From NCBI RefSeq assembly GCF_018446385.1, contig NC_056002.1, positions 30,738,636-30,802,635 of the forward strand: a stretch of 64,000 nucleotides of DNA, written 5' to 3'. The notes below the pieces were generated by a model that saw only the letters and a program-made list of their open reading frames with translations, had not been told where the DNA came from and searched no databases. This stretch comes from Zingiber officinale (lineage: Eukaryota; Streptophyta; Magnoliopsida; Zingiberales; Zingiberaceae). Shown here piece after piece: positions 21,646-32,039 of this stretch (position 1 is its first letter; each line of letters starts with the position of its first letter). The position numbers and the translations under genes were made by a program.

Positions 21646-24600
21646 ATGGTGATAGAGAACCACCTGAAGAAGTCGCCGTTGAGGATTCGGCTCCGGGTGA
21701 CAGCGAGGAAGAAAGGTTGGAAGTTGCTCGCAGGAGAGGGATCGGACCAGAAGCGAAAGCGGCAGGAGTGTCTCAACACAGTGAGGAAGCTCCAGCGACG
21801 GGAGATCGGGGGGTTCCCCCAGCTGTCCCGTGGCAGCGCCGCCGTCACGCCCGAGAAGTTCCGGAACATCCAGCTCCAGGTTTGAATTTCTCGTACCCAT
21901 TTCGGTCGGGTGGATTTTTCTTTTCTTTCTATTGCTTTGTCTTTCGGTGCTGTATTGGTCGACCGAGTTTGTAAAAATTTAGACATTTTAAAATTTTATG
22001 TTGATTATGATTTCGAACAAATAAACTATGTCACTGGGTGGATTTCTTCATTTATGCCAAGACCTTTGATGTTGGTGGAGTTGTGGAAGTGAACAGAATC
22101 TGAAGGGTTGCTTCTAATAGAAAATTGGAAGCTAATTTCCTGGTTTAGCAAAACACTTGTGATTGAAAACGAACATAAGTTTCCAACTATTTGCGTTCTA
22201 TAAAACACTGAAAATCAGAAGAAGGAAAAAAAATGAAAGCTATCATAAGTGTGCAAGGGAAGGGGATTACTAGCATAAATCCATATTCATCATGCTGGAG
22301 TCCATTCGAGAGGAAAGTAATGGTCTACTAATACCCTGGAATCCGCCAAGAGAAAACACAATTGAGGAGAAAAACAATTCTTTTGTTAAATTTTTCACCT
22401 TTCCTCCTTTGGGGCTTACTACCAATATACACTCAAGTAATAATGAACTAGTCATAAAAAATTAAGGGGAAATAAGTAAAACTAATTGCAGCATTCAAGA
22501 TGCAGAAAAAAAATCAGTCTCCATGCCAGATTGGGTCTCTATGGTTTGAATTGGCACTGACTTATATTCAGGGGTAGGGTTGAGCGTTGGTCAGATTCCA
22601 AGTCAAGTGTGGGGTCAGGCATTGTCATTGGGCTGAGCAATTTACATCATGTTTGTTTAACTATTGCAATTCTATGATGGTGTTGGTCTGGCACTTGAGT
22701 ATTTCAATTGGGGTTCGAGAATTCATGTTGTTTCCGTCTGGAATCATTTATTATTTTTCATAATTTCAGGTAGATCTGTATGATGCTCAGGAAATTTCAG
22801 AGTCCACGTATCTTACAAATAAATTAGTTCTTCCTTCCTTATGTGCATGTTTACTAGTCTCTTCACATGCATATTTGGTAGTCTTGGATACGTTCTCTAT
22901 GATTAAGATTGCATGTCATTTGGTGTAATTAGAGAAAACATTGTCAAACAAGCTGGTTTCAAATGCATCCTAATCCAATTCCATCATTAGCATGGAGGAG
23001 AGTTGCACAGACATCCAATTGACTTTTCTTGGATGTTGAGATGCACTTGAGCATTGCACAAACCTATTTCAACAGTAATGTTATCCAAAATCAAGAAATT
23101 TCCAGATAGTAATACTACCGTAGAGGGCAGTAATTATGGAAAATTTTCACTATAATTCAACTGAAAGTCAACAAATTAATGCCCAACTGAAATAATATTT
23201 TGAAGTCATAAAAGATACACCAGGTTGCTAACACCATCAAAAGGAGACTATCTCCAAACAAAGTAAAATCTTTGCAATGTTAAGTTTGAAAGCATTTGAT
23301 GTGTGAGGATCACAATGAATTAGGCACTTATGAAGGAGACATATATTTCTTGGTTCTTTTGAACATATCACTTTGCCTTAATTATTATTATTATTTAAAA
23401 AATTTACTATATGTCGAAGTATTCTCTGAAACTGAAGCTCAAAGTATTTAAACCCAGGATATTCTATTTGTGGTAGTAGAAGATGGAATATTATGCTTTG
23501 AATAAAAGTAGTGGCTATAGCTTTATTGCTAAGTTTGAAGTCTTGTTAAAGGAGTTTGTTTGAAGTATTTAAACCCCGTCTTTTTTGAGTTATTACAGCA
23601 TGAAGTATTCTCCTAAACCAAAGTTTCAAGTATTTTAACCCAGGCTTTTCTATTTGTGGTAGTGGAAGCTGGACTACTATGCTGGAGTAAGAATAGTTGC
23701 TATTTCATAGAAATAGCTTTGTTTCATTCGTGGTAGTGGAAGTTGGACTACTATGCTGGAGTAAAAATAGTAGCTTCTTCATAGAAATAACTTCACTGCT
23801 AAGTTAAAGTCTTGTTAAAGGAGTACTTGCTGCAAGGGCTGCTAGTCCTTACATAAACAATTTTGAGTAAATTATATGCTCACCAGTTGTAGTTTACTGT
23901 ATCTCATGCGCCTCACAATTTTTCCCTCTCGACTTTTGTCTAATATGAATTATAACATATATATTATGTAATATTTTTTTTGACTCAATATGCTTAATAA
24001 GATCATTGATAATAATATTAATAAGTTAGACGAGGTAATATGTATTTCAATTTATATAATAATCGACTAGAGTAGAGTTTGTTTCCTTTTGTTTTTTTGT
24101 TAATATGGGTACACAGAAACATAGTTTTACATATAGCTATGTGCCGCTTGACTGGCGGACCAATACTTAATATCTTAAATTAGGCTCCAATGGGTCCGAC
24201 TTGTACGGGCAAAACATATCTTCCCATAGATTGACGCGCATTGCTACACAAATTGAGATGCGGAGGTGAGGTGCAAGGCTTCGCACGATTGCAACTTCTC
24301 TAAGTCTAATCACACTAGGCCTCATCGATGAGACTCGAGGGCAAGCCTCCGTGTTGTTCTTTTGCTTCTACAAGGTGAGGTTTCATATGAGGCTAGGCGC
24401 AATGCTTTCATGACTACCTTTAGTACTGGCAATGTGAGGGGAAATATGAGCTTTTAGGATTGCTTGTTACATTGGCAACACATGATGAGTCCTCTTTTTA
24501 AGCCGCAACCTTCTCCTCTTCTTCTTCATCTTCTATAATAGATAGGGCCCAAAATGGGTCAATCTCGGTTCTTCATTGCAGCCCCTTCCTCTGACTCCTT

Positions 24601-27600
24601 GATGCTTCCAACACTACATTTTACAAGATTTCAAAAAGAGCTTGTAGGCAGTACACCGTGTAGCAATGTATATGCAATATGCCGGTTATGGAGACATATT
24701 GTACTAGAATATTAAAAGATATTTATATTGATACCAAGTGGATTTATTTCTTGCAAAATTATTATTTAATTGAAAGTTACAAGCTGCTAAATTTGGAGTT
24801 TTAAGCCAATTTTGTTTGACTACATATGTAGATTGTATATGTTATATGTAGTCACCACGCGGTCCCCTTCAAAATTCGGCTAGGTGGTCACTTATGCTGC
24901 TCAAATGTAATTTTTTTAAAAACCATGTCTACATGCCCCATACGGCATTGACGAATCGTTTCGTTTTGGGACTAAAAATCAAACTCTAGATTGAAACCCT
25001 ATTTGAAACGATATTTCAAACCTTGCATGGAATACCATAATCTATGCGTGTACATGTTGTTCCCTCTTAGAACTCACATATCATGATGCACTAAAATGGA
25101 GATTTTGATAAAAGATGGGAGATACATGAAACTTCATTGTAGAGAATGTAAATATAATTTATTGGTGAATTTAGTCAATGCATGAATTGGTTATTGGAAA
25201 AAAAAAAGTAAGCAAAAGGAGGTGGATATATTTTATAAGACGCTGCATGTTGGTTTGGCGTCACACGGAAAGTTGTGGACTACTGAGAGGGTGCTTAAAA
25301 AGTTGGATGAATGAACTACTATTGATTTTCTTTAGTATTTTGAATAATTTGTTCAGGCTTGCCAACTTAATCGGGGCCTTAATCGGTAAGTTTTCTTATG
25401 TGAGGGAGTTGTACTTTATATAAGAGAAAATTTAGTCTTAGGTTGGGTAGGTGTTTTGATTGGCAAGAACTGCCTGATGATGGCTATTGATTGGAGGCCT
25501 TAAAGCCTTGTGACCTCGCTGAGGACATGAATTCTCAAGTTGGAAAGAATGCAAAAGTCCAGTTTAGTTCTACCTAGTCATATGCCTATGCTTTAGATAA
25601 AATTAGTTATTTTTTATCATTTTGTTTCCTAATTCTACAAATTTGATCCAAAGCTGATGTTTTATTTAGCTGATTTGGTGAATATTGCATGGTGTTCAAT
25701 CTTAACTATTTTAAGACATCATTAAACAAATTAAAATATGATGCAAAACTACCTTTGTTACTATCTTATGAGATAAATATTAATTATATGTTGGATAGCC
25801 AATGTGAAAGGAGCACACTTTTTTTATTTGTGTAGGATTAAACAACATTCTGGAGTTATCTATCTGGTGAACAAACAGTACTGTTCGATAGTCTTCATTA
25901 TTTGGCACATTGACTTCTATTTGCTGCCTCTATCACATTGAATGAGAGTGTACATACACTGATAGCTATTCTTAGATTTTATCACTTGCATTGTGCAGCT
26001 AATCTCCTTGCAATATTTCAGAATTTATCTTATGATTTCTCTTTTGGGTATAACAGGAAGAGTTTGACACATACGACCCTAATATCCACTGGTTTCTGAA
26101 ACTGCAATTTCTGAAGAAGAGGTCCAAGATTATTGAGATTGTCGCAGCAAATGATCTTATATTTGCTCTTGCTCAATCGGGTCTTTGTGCTGCTTTTAGT
26201 AGAAGTAAATCTTCCACTCAGACTTAATAGCTGGTTCTTCTTTTGCATTGTGATTGACTTTTGTTTCTTCTTGTTGCAGCAACAAACAAACGGATATGCT
26301 TCTTGAACATAAGCCCTGATGAAGTCATCAGGAGCTTATTTTATAATAAGAACAATGAATCTCTCATCACCGTGTCAGTTTATGCATCAGATCATTTCAG
26401 TTCTTTGAAATGCAGGACAACTCCAATTGAGTAAGCAACTCTTTCTCATGTGAATCCACGGGCAATGAGAATTTCTGCACATGAATAAATCTTCGGCATC
26501 TCTTTACTTTAGTTGAGAGCAAACATACACATTATATAGAAATGAATATAAATTGGCTTTTATTTATTGTTTATGATCACAAATCATACCAGCCAACAAG
26601 TTTATGAATATGTTTTCCTTGACGAATAACATAATCTGTTTCCTTGTGTTGCTCTGGCAAGTTAACCACAATTTATGTGCCTAATTGTGATTCACGACCT
26701 GTATTCTTATCCATTCAAATTGATGTCTCTATTAGAATCTGTCAAATTTGCTATTTGAATGTGATTTCTCTTGAGAAAATGATGTCAGTGTCGAATAAAC
26801 TTTGCAGATACATTAGGAGAAACCAGTTGGATGCCGGGTATCCTCTTTTTGAAACTGAATCCTTAAAATGGCCAGGATTTGTTGAATTCGATGATGTAAA
26901 TGGCAAAGTGCTAACCTATTCAGCCCAGGATGGGTAAGCTTCCACATTTTTGGTATAACATCATTGTAAATTTATGTAGGAGCATACTTCTGAGTCTCAT
27001 ATGTTTTCAGCATTTACAAGGTTTTCGACCTAAAAAACTACTCCTTTCTCTACTCTATCTGCGACAAGGAGATCCAGGAAATTAAAATAAGGTCTCAAGC
27101 TCTTGCACTAAAATTAATATCTATAAAAATGTTTTCGAGATCGCCATTTTCCTATTTTGCTATTTTGTCTCCTAATATATCAGTTCTGGCAGCCCTGGCA
27201 TCATGTTGTTAATTTACCAAAGAACTCTGAGCCATGTACCACTGACAATACTCTCAATCGAAGATGGCAAAGTCTTGAAATCTTTTAATCACTTGCTGCA
27301 CCGCAACAAAAAGGTTGACTTCATTGAACAGTTCAATGAAAAACTTTTGGTCAAGCAAGAAAATGAGAACCTACAGATTCTCGATGTAAACTGCTAAATC
27401 TTTTCCTTGTTCGTTCAGATTTGTTCGTTCATCTTTTAACACCTTGAAGATATGAAAGCAGGTGAGGAATACCGAACTTGTTGAAGTTAGCAGGAATGAG
27501 TTCATGACCCCTTCCGCATTCATTTTCCTCTATGAGAATCATCTTTTCTTGACGTTCAGAGACAGGACGGTGTCAGTATGGAATTTCTGCGGGGAGCTAG

Positions 27601-28062
27601 TTACTTCGTTCGAAGATCATCAACTGTGGCATCTTGATTGTAACACCAACAACATTTACATTACCAGTGATCAGAACCTGATAATCTCTTACTGCAAATC
27701 TGAAGATGGGTGTGACGACAAGGAAGGAGGTATCATGCTCGATCCGTTCAACTTATGAAGTACTGCTTCCTATCCGATTGTCTGATAATATGATCTTTGT
27801 CTTGTGCCAATTTCAAACAGCACTTCCTATTGGCTCCATCAATATGAGCAACATTCTCACTGGGAAATGCATAGCTAAAATATGTCCGCTTGATCCCACA
27901 CTCCAGGTCGCTTCTAGAAAGCGTAGAGATGACAACCGTTCTACCATCAGAAGCACCATCAGGGAGTCTCTGGAAGATGTCACTGCCCTCTTTTACGACG
28001 AGGAACGGAACGAGATCTACACCGGCAACAAGCAAGGTTTGATCCATGTCTGGTCTAACTAG
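21646..28062 (+). CDS. Beta-propeller (WD40-like) protein of unknown function, 8 coding exons
   Basis: Coding exons: 21646-21879, 26057-26204, 26280-26430, 26808-26933, 27011-27091, 27184-27385, 27462-27729, 27821-28062. All joins keep frame with GT-AG sites and give 483 residues. The N-terminus is basic (LKKSPLRIRLRVTARKKG) with a possible short helical segment. The body is a run of beta-strand-like repeats, including VSVWNF and the terminal GLIHVWSN typical of a WD40 blade. I recognise the overall pattern as a conserved, uncharacterised plant protein but cannot name it. The start is the first ATG after the CT-rich leader. Intron 1 is 4.2 kb while the others are under 400 bp. The exon 7 donor (27730) is the least certain join, because reading through it would end at a nearby TGA. 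Confidence 0.85.
23430..23840. repeat. Imperfect triplicated segment in intron 1 of the WD40-like gene
   Basis: Three stretches share the words TTCTATTTGTGGTAGTGGAAG, GGACTACTATGCTGGAGTAA and a following TAGCTT...TTGCTAAGTT phrase, at about 23460, 23650 and 23725. They are imperfect direct repeats of about 75-100 bases, apparently a local duplication. Confidence 0.6.
24900..25040. repeat. Possible decayed MITE fragment in intron 1
   Basis: The stretch ending CGATATTTCAAACCTTGCATGG is, on the minus strand, similar to the CAAGGTTTAAAATTTCG terminus of the MITE at 33395. The opposite end is not clear and no target duplication is evident. The remaining 4 kb of intron 1 shows no recognisable coding or RNA feature. 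Confidence 0.3.
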
Positions 28063-28535
28063 ATAGAATTACCCTGTCTATGCCTGTTTATAGTGTGGGT
28101 CTGCTCGATGGAGACCTACCTGCATGTCTGTGTTCTATCGTAGTTGTAATAGTATTGTATCGTTCGAGATAGGCTTAATATCTCTCTGAAATGGCGCCCC
28201 TAAGCAAAAATAATATACTTGCGGTTTTAGGCTAGCGTAATTTGTATTCTGTATATCTCCCGAATTTATTAGCAAAATTCTTTCTGTCGTGATAGATCTG
28301 TTTAAAGACTCGAGATTATACTTTTTGTATAGACTAAAACTTCCATACAATGGTTGCCATTTTCTACTTGCTCCAGATGATACTTTGGTAATCTTTAGGG
28401 TCTGTTCAACAAGTTGGATAGAAGTATTGTGGTCAGTCTGCGGCCATGAGCTTGTCATGAACTTTTTGAGAGTTTGCTATTGAGCCCGTTGAGAGGTACC
28501 AAGAGTTGTTTTATTCGATTTTGGGTAGATTAAAA

Positions 28536-28540
<5 letters not shown>
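28063..28540. other. 3' flank of the WD40-like gene
   Basis: This stretch probably holds the 3' untranslated region and polyadenylation site of the upstream gene. No ORF, RNA gene or repeat stands out. An ORF of about 60 codons near 28290 lacks any family resemblance. Confidence 0.4.
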
Positions 28541-28571
<31 letters not shown>

Positions 28572-29563
28572 GATTGATGTCGTGGCGCCCGCACAGTGTG
28601 CGACTGTACGCGCGCACACGATTGGCGCCACAGTGTGCGATTGTACGCGCGCACACGATATCAATCGGATTTTTTTTTTTTTTGACTTTTTTAATATTTT
28701 AAATTAAAAAAATTAATTAAAAAATAAACATTTTCTTATATAAATCTCTAATACATTAATATATCCCTTTAACCTATTACAATACTCAATAAATACTTAA
28801 ATTTATTTTATTTTAATTTCTTTTTTAAACTAAACACTATAATCTAATTGGAAAATTTGAACCCCATAGGTAAAATTTAAAAAAAAATTAGTTTTGATAT
28901 TATAACTCAAAATCTGAACTCTAGATGTAAAAATCTAAAAAAAATAATTTTAATACTATAACCCAAAACCTGAACCCTAGAGGTAAAATCTAAAAAAAAA
29001 AATAACTTTTATATTATAATCCAATGCTTGAACCCTAAATAATTTTGATATTATAACCCAAAGCCTGAACCCTAGAGGTAAAATATTAAAAAAATAATTT
29101 TGATACTGTAACATAAAATCTAAACCCTAGAAATAAATTTTTTAAAAAATATTTTAATTTTTTTTTAATTCAAAAATTAATTATAAAAAAAATAACAAAA
29201 CACATACAATTTGAATTAAAAAAATAATATTTCTATATATAAGTAGCTACGTTAAGATATTCTCTTAACATATTATAATACTCCATAAATATTTAAATTT
29301 ATTTCATTTTAATTTTTTTTAACTAAATATTATAATTCAATTGAAAAATCTAAACCCTAGAGATAAAATCTTAAAAAAAAATTAACTGAAAAATTATATC
29401 CCAATTAGGATGCCTGACCCCTACTAATAAAATCTTAAAAAATATATTTTATTTATTTTTTTAATCAAAATTAATATATTTTAGTTATTTTTTTAATCAA
29501 AATTAAAAAAAAAAAAATTATGATATACTGCAGTGCACAGTTCCATACTGTGCACAGTATATC

Positions 29564-29608
<45 letters not shown>
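28541..29608. repeat. AT-rich segment bounded by (TA)n microsatellites
   Basis: A (TA)14 run (28541-28568) and a (TA)20 run (29569-29608) bracket about 1 kb. Just inside the left edge, a 31-base GC-rich motif containing CAGTGTGCGA and GTACGCGCGCACACGA occurs twice, 37 bases apart. Between about 28850 and 29150 a unit of roughly 60 bases containing AACCCTAGAGGTAAAATC recurs about five times. Just inside the right edge (29522-29563) is a hairpin with arms GATATACT/AGTATATC and GTGCACAG/CTGTGCAC. Bracketing by (TA)n recalls the Micron class of plant MITEs; that assignment is inference. Confidence 0.55.
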
Positions 29609-29613
<5 letters not shown>

Positions 29614-29639
29614 GAAAAATTTTATCATCCTAAAATACA

Positions 29640-30200
29640 TATTGAATATTACCCTTCTTCTCCTCATCTCCGCCTCCGATTCACACCGCTGGCCTCCGGC
29701 ATTGGTGCCGCCCTCCCCAAGAATTCCTTCATTAATGGTGCTGCCCTTCCGTTCTTGTCTACCGCCAATCCTTCACCGCCCTGCAATCCCCACTACCCCT
29801 GGCTCGGCGTCATCATCATCCTCCGCCTCTCTGACATGACCCTCTCTGTCTCCTTCAACGCTGGCGCTCTCTTCGCCTTGCCTGTCCTTCGCTCGTTCAG
29901 CTTCGTCAACAACTCCCTCTCCAGTGCCCCTCCCCTTCGACCTCAATCTCCTTCATGCCCTCAAGACAATTCTCATGCCCAGCAACAGGTTCTCCGGCCC
30001 CAATCACCATCGACTGCTTCCGCGGCTCAAGAAGTTCTGGCTCAATGGCAACAACTTCATTGGCACCATCAACGACTCGCTCTCCGACATTTCTCCACCT
30101 CGAGGACAATCATTTCTCCGGTGAGCTCCCACATCTCACCTTGCCGGCGTTGTCCTCCTTCAGCGTCTCCAACAACGTCTCCGTTGTCCTCCAATAGTAG
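29640..30200 (+). pseudogene. Fragment of a pollen-receptor-like-kinase type LRR ectodomain
   Basis: Three reading frames in succession carry a colinear match to the LRR region of plant PRK-type receptor kinases: HYPWLGV then LRLSDMTLSVSFNAGALFALP and LRSFSFVNNS (29790-29925), then LNLLHALKTILMPSNRFSGP and LKKFWLNGNNFIGTINDSL (29935-30085), then LEDNHFSGELPHLTLPALSS (30105-30165). At least two frameshifts separate them. The signal peptide, remaining LRRs, membrane segment and kinase are all absent. Assignment is from remembered family patterns. The fragment begins just right of the TA-bounded segment. Confidence 0.72.
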
Positions 30201-31000
30201 CTACGTGTGATAATTACTATAAGTTTATAATAATTATGATTCATAGCTATTATAATACAAAATTGACTCTATGGTTAGAACTGCTGACTCACTTCGTTCC
30301 ACATTCACAAATTGACTATTTATACGCGATAACACAAGCAAGCGAAACGAAAGAAAAGCAAAACCACATGACTGTTTAGATTGAACACATGTAGCTTTTC
30401 TCTGTTCCTGCCTTTTTCTCCTTCTACCGCTCTTTTCATTTTATTTTTTTTTATGAAAGTTTTCTAGCCGTCGTCGGGATAAAAGTTTCATAACGAACGA
30501 TTCCGCAGTCCAACGTATGAAGAAAAATAAAATAATTTTCATAACCCAACACTCTAATTAATTTATAGATGCCTCATCGCTACACTGTAGTTGGGGTGTC
30601 ACTCTTATTAGTGTTGTTGAAAAATTTTATAATTTTATATTTTATAAGTTTATACCTTGGTTGGCTAGCTCATAAGGATTGTTCATTACCTTGCTAAATT
30701 TGAGGTTTTCCTTGACCAACTCATCTTCAAAAAAATAATAAATATACAGTATATTATGTAGTTAATTTATATACTCATCTATATAAATATTTTTAATTCT
30801 TTTAATTTTTTTATTTAAAAAATCTTATAAAACGTGGTTAGTTAAAATATCTTATATATTTGTTTATTTTTTTTTTAAAAAAATTATAATTGACATTATT
30901 AATAATTTAACATTTTCAAATTTCTTTAGTAATTTTTGATCGGGCCAAATTGGTCGAGCCGAGTCGTATCGATTCACCGCGATTCCGTTCGGTTCATGGA
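30201..31000. other. AT-rich intergenic DNA
   Basis: No gene, RNA gene or bounded repeat is seen. The part after 30700 is A/T-rich with homopolymer runs. The sequence becomes more GC-rich after about 30930, where the 5' region of the HAC gene probably begins. Confidence 0.5.
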
Positions 31001-32039
31001 TTCCGTTGCGTGTGACGTGATGGATTCGGAAATGAACGTCGACGAAATCTAAATCGAAGGATCTGCAGCTTCGGCGGCTCCCAAATCCATCGCAAGCGGC
31101 GTTCTTGGAGCAGCGGCGAGTGAAATCGCGAGGCGAACTTCTTAAAATTCGTTCGACGGCCGACGCATCGATCCTGCAATTGGCGGCAGCGAGCGGGGAA
31201 GCGAGATCAAGGACGGGAGGAGGCTGACGGCGGGAAGAAGGAAGTTCAGGGGTGAGATTGGATTGGCCGATGGGTTCGTAACGCTGAAACAAGACCTAAA
31301 GTTGCACTATTTACCAATCGGGATGCCGGTCTAGCCGTATAGGTTAGTTACTTTGCTGATTCTCTTTTATCGATGTCTCTTTTTATCGGTTGTGGAATTT
31401 GGTCGGCCTTTGGCACATTAGGGCTTTGTCTGTTGCTCTCTTTATATTGTCGGGCACAATATGAACTTGATTACTTGGTTTGATTGTTTTGTTCTTTGAA
31501 TGTAAATTATAACTTTGAGCAGTTTGTTCATTGCAAATCGAACGAAGAGGCCAATGTGATTCCATCCGATTATTTCCCCCTATTTTTCTGTATTATTGCA
31601 CGACTTCTGGTAACTATATTCATCTTACTCCTGTTGTTCTTGACTGCAGATTTTCAAAGAGTTCTGATTGGTTCCCAAATAAAGCAGCACTTTTATTTTT
31701 TCCTTTTTTTCTTTTCAATTTGACAAGCTCCAAATGGACTAATTGCACTGAATTTAAGATGAGGGGAGCAGAGCAAGGAGGTTTTTTGGTCGCATCCGTT
31801 TTGTTATCATTATTATCTCATATTCATAGGTGATTATTCTACTCAATTTCTTTAAGAGGCTTTACTTATGTTTTCTATGAACGATGGTAAGTTATTATGC
31901 TCTTCAAATTTGTTGTAGGCCCTTTTACTGTTCCACATGATCTAACGCCAGTTTCTGATTGGCATCACTCTGTTACTTACTGGGATTTCAAGCAATAAGT
32001 CTAGACAGTAATCATAAATTTGCATGTGGATAGAAGGCT
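31000..32039 (+). promoter_or_regulatory. Probable 5' untranslated exon(s) and promoter-proximal region of the HAC gene
   Basis: A GC-rich block (about 30940-31330) ends near a possible splice donor (AG/GTTAGT at about 31343). The start codon at 32040 lies about 700 bases downstream of T-rich intron-like sequence. This fits a non-coding first exon, as in other plant HAC genes, but no transcript supports it here. The 142-codon minus-strand ORF across the block is treated as fortuitous. Confidence 0.4.

Noticed and set aside
24480-24500. Hammerhead-ribozyme-like core word TGATGAGTCC
   Set aside because: No matching GAAAC core or flanking helices were found nearby; chance occurrence.
25178-25423. 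81-codon ORF in intron 1 of the WD40-like gene
   Set aside because: Low-complexity hydrophobic product with no motif; composition-driven.
29533-30210. 225-codon ORF with a Tyr-Ile run
   Set aside because: Its start is translation of the (TA)20 microsatellite, and the rest crosses the frameshifted receptor-kinase fragment in one frame only. It is not a real gene.
30864-31292. 142-codon minus-strand ORF upstream of HAC
   Set aside because: It covers the GC-rich probable 5' exon of HAC on the opposite strand and ends in an AT-rich run; no family resemblance.
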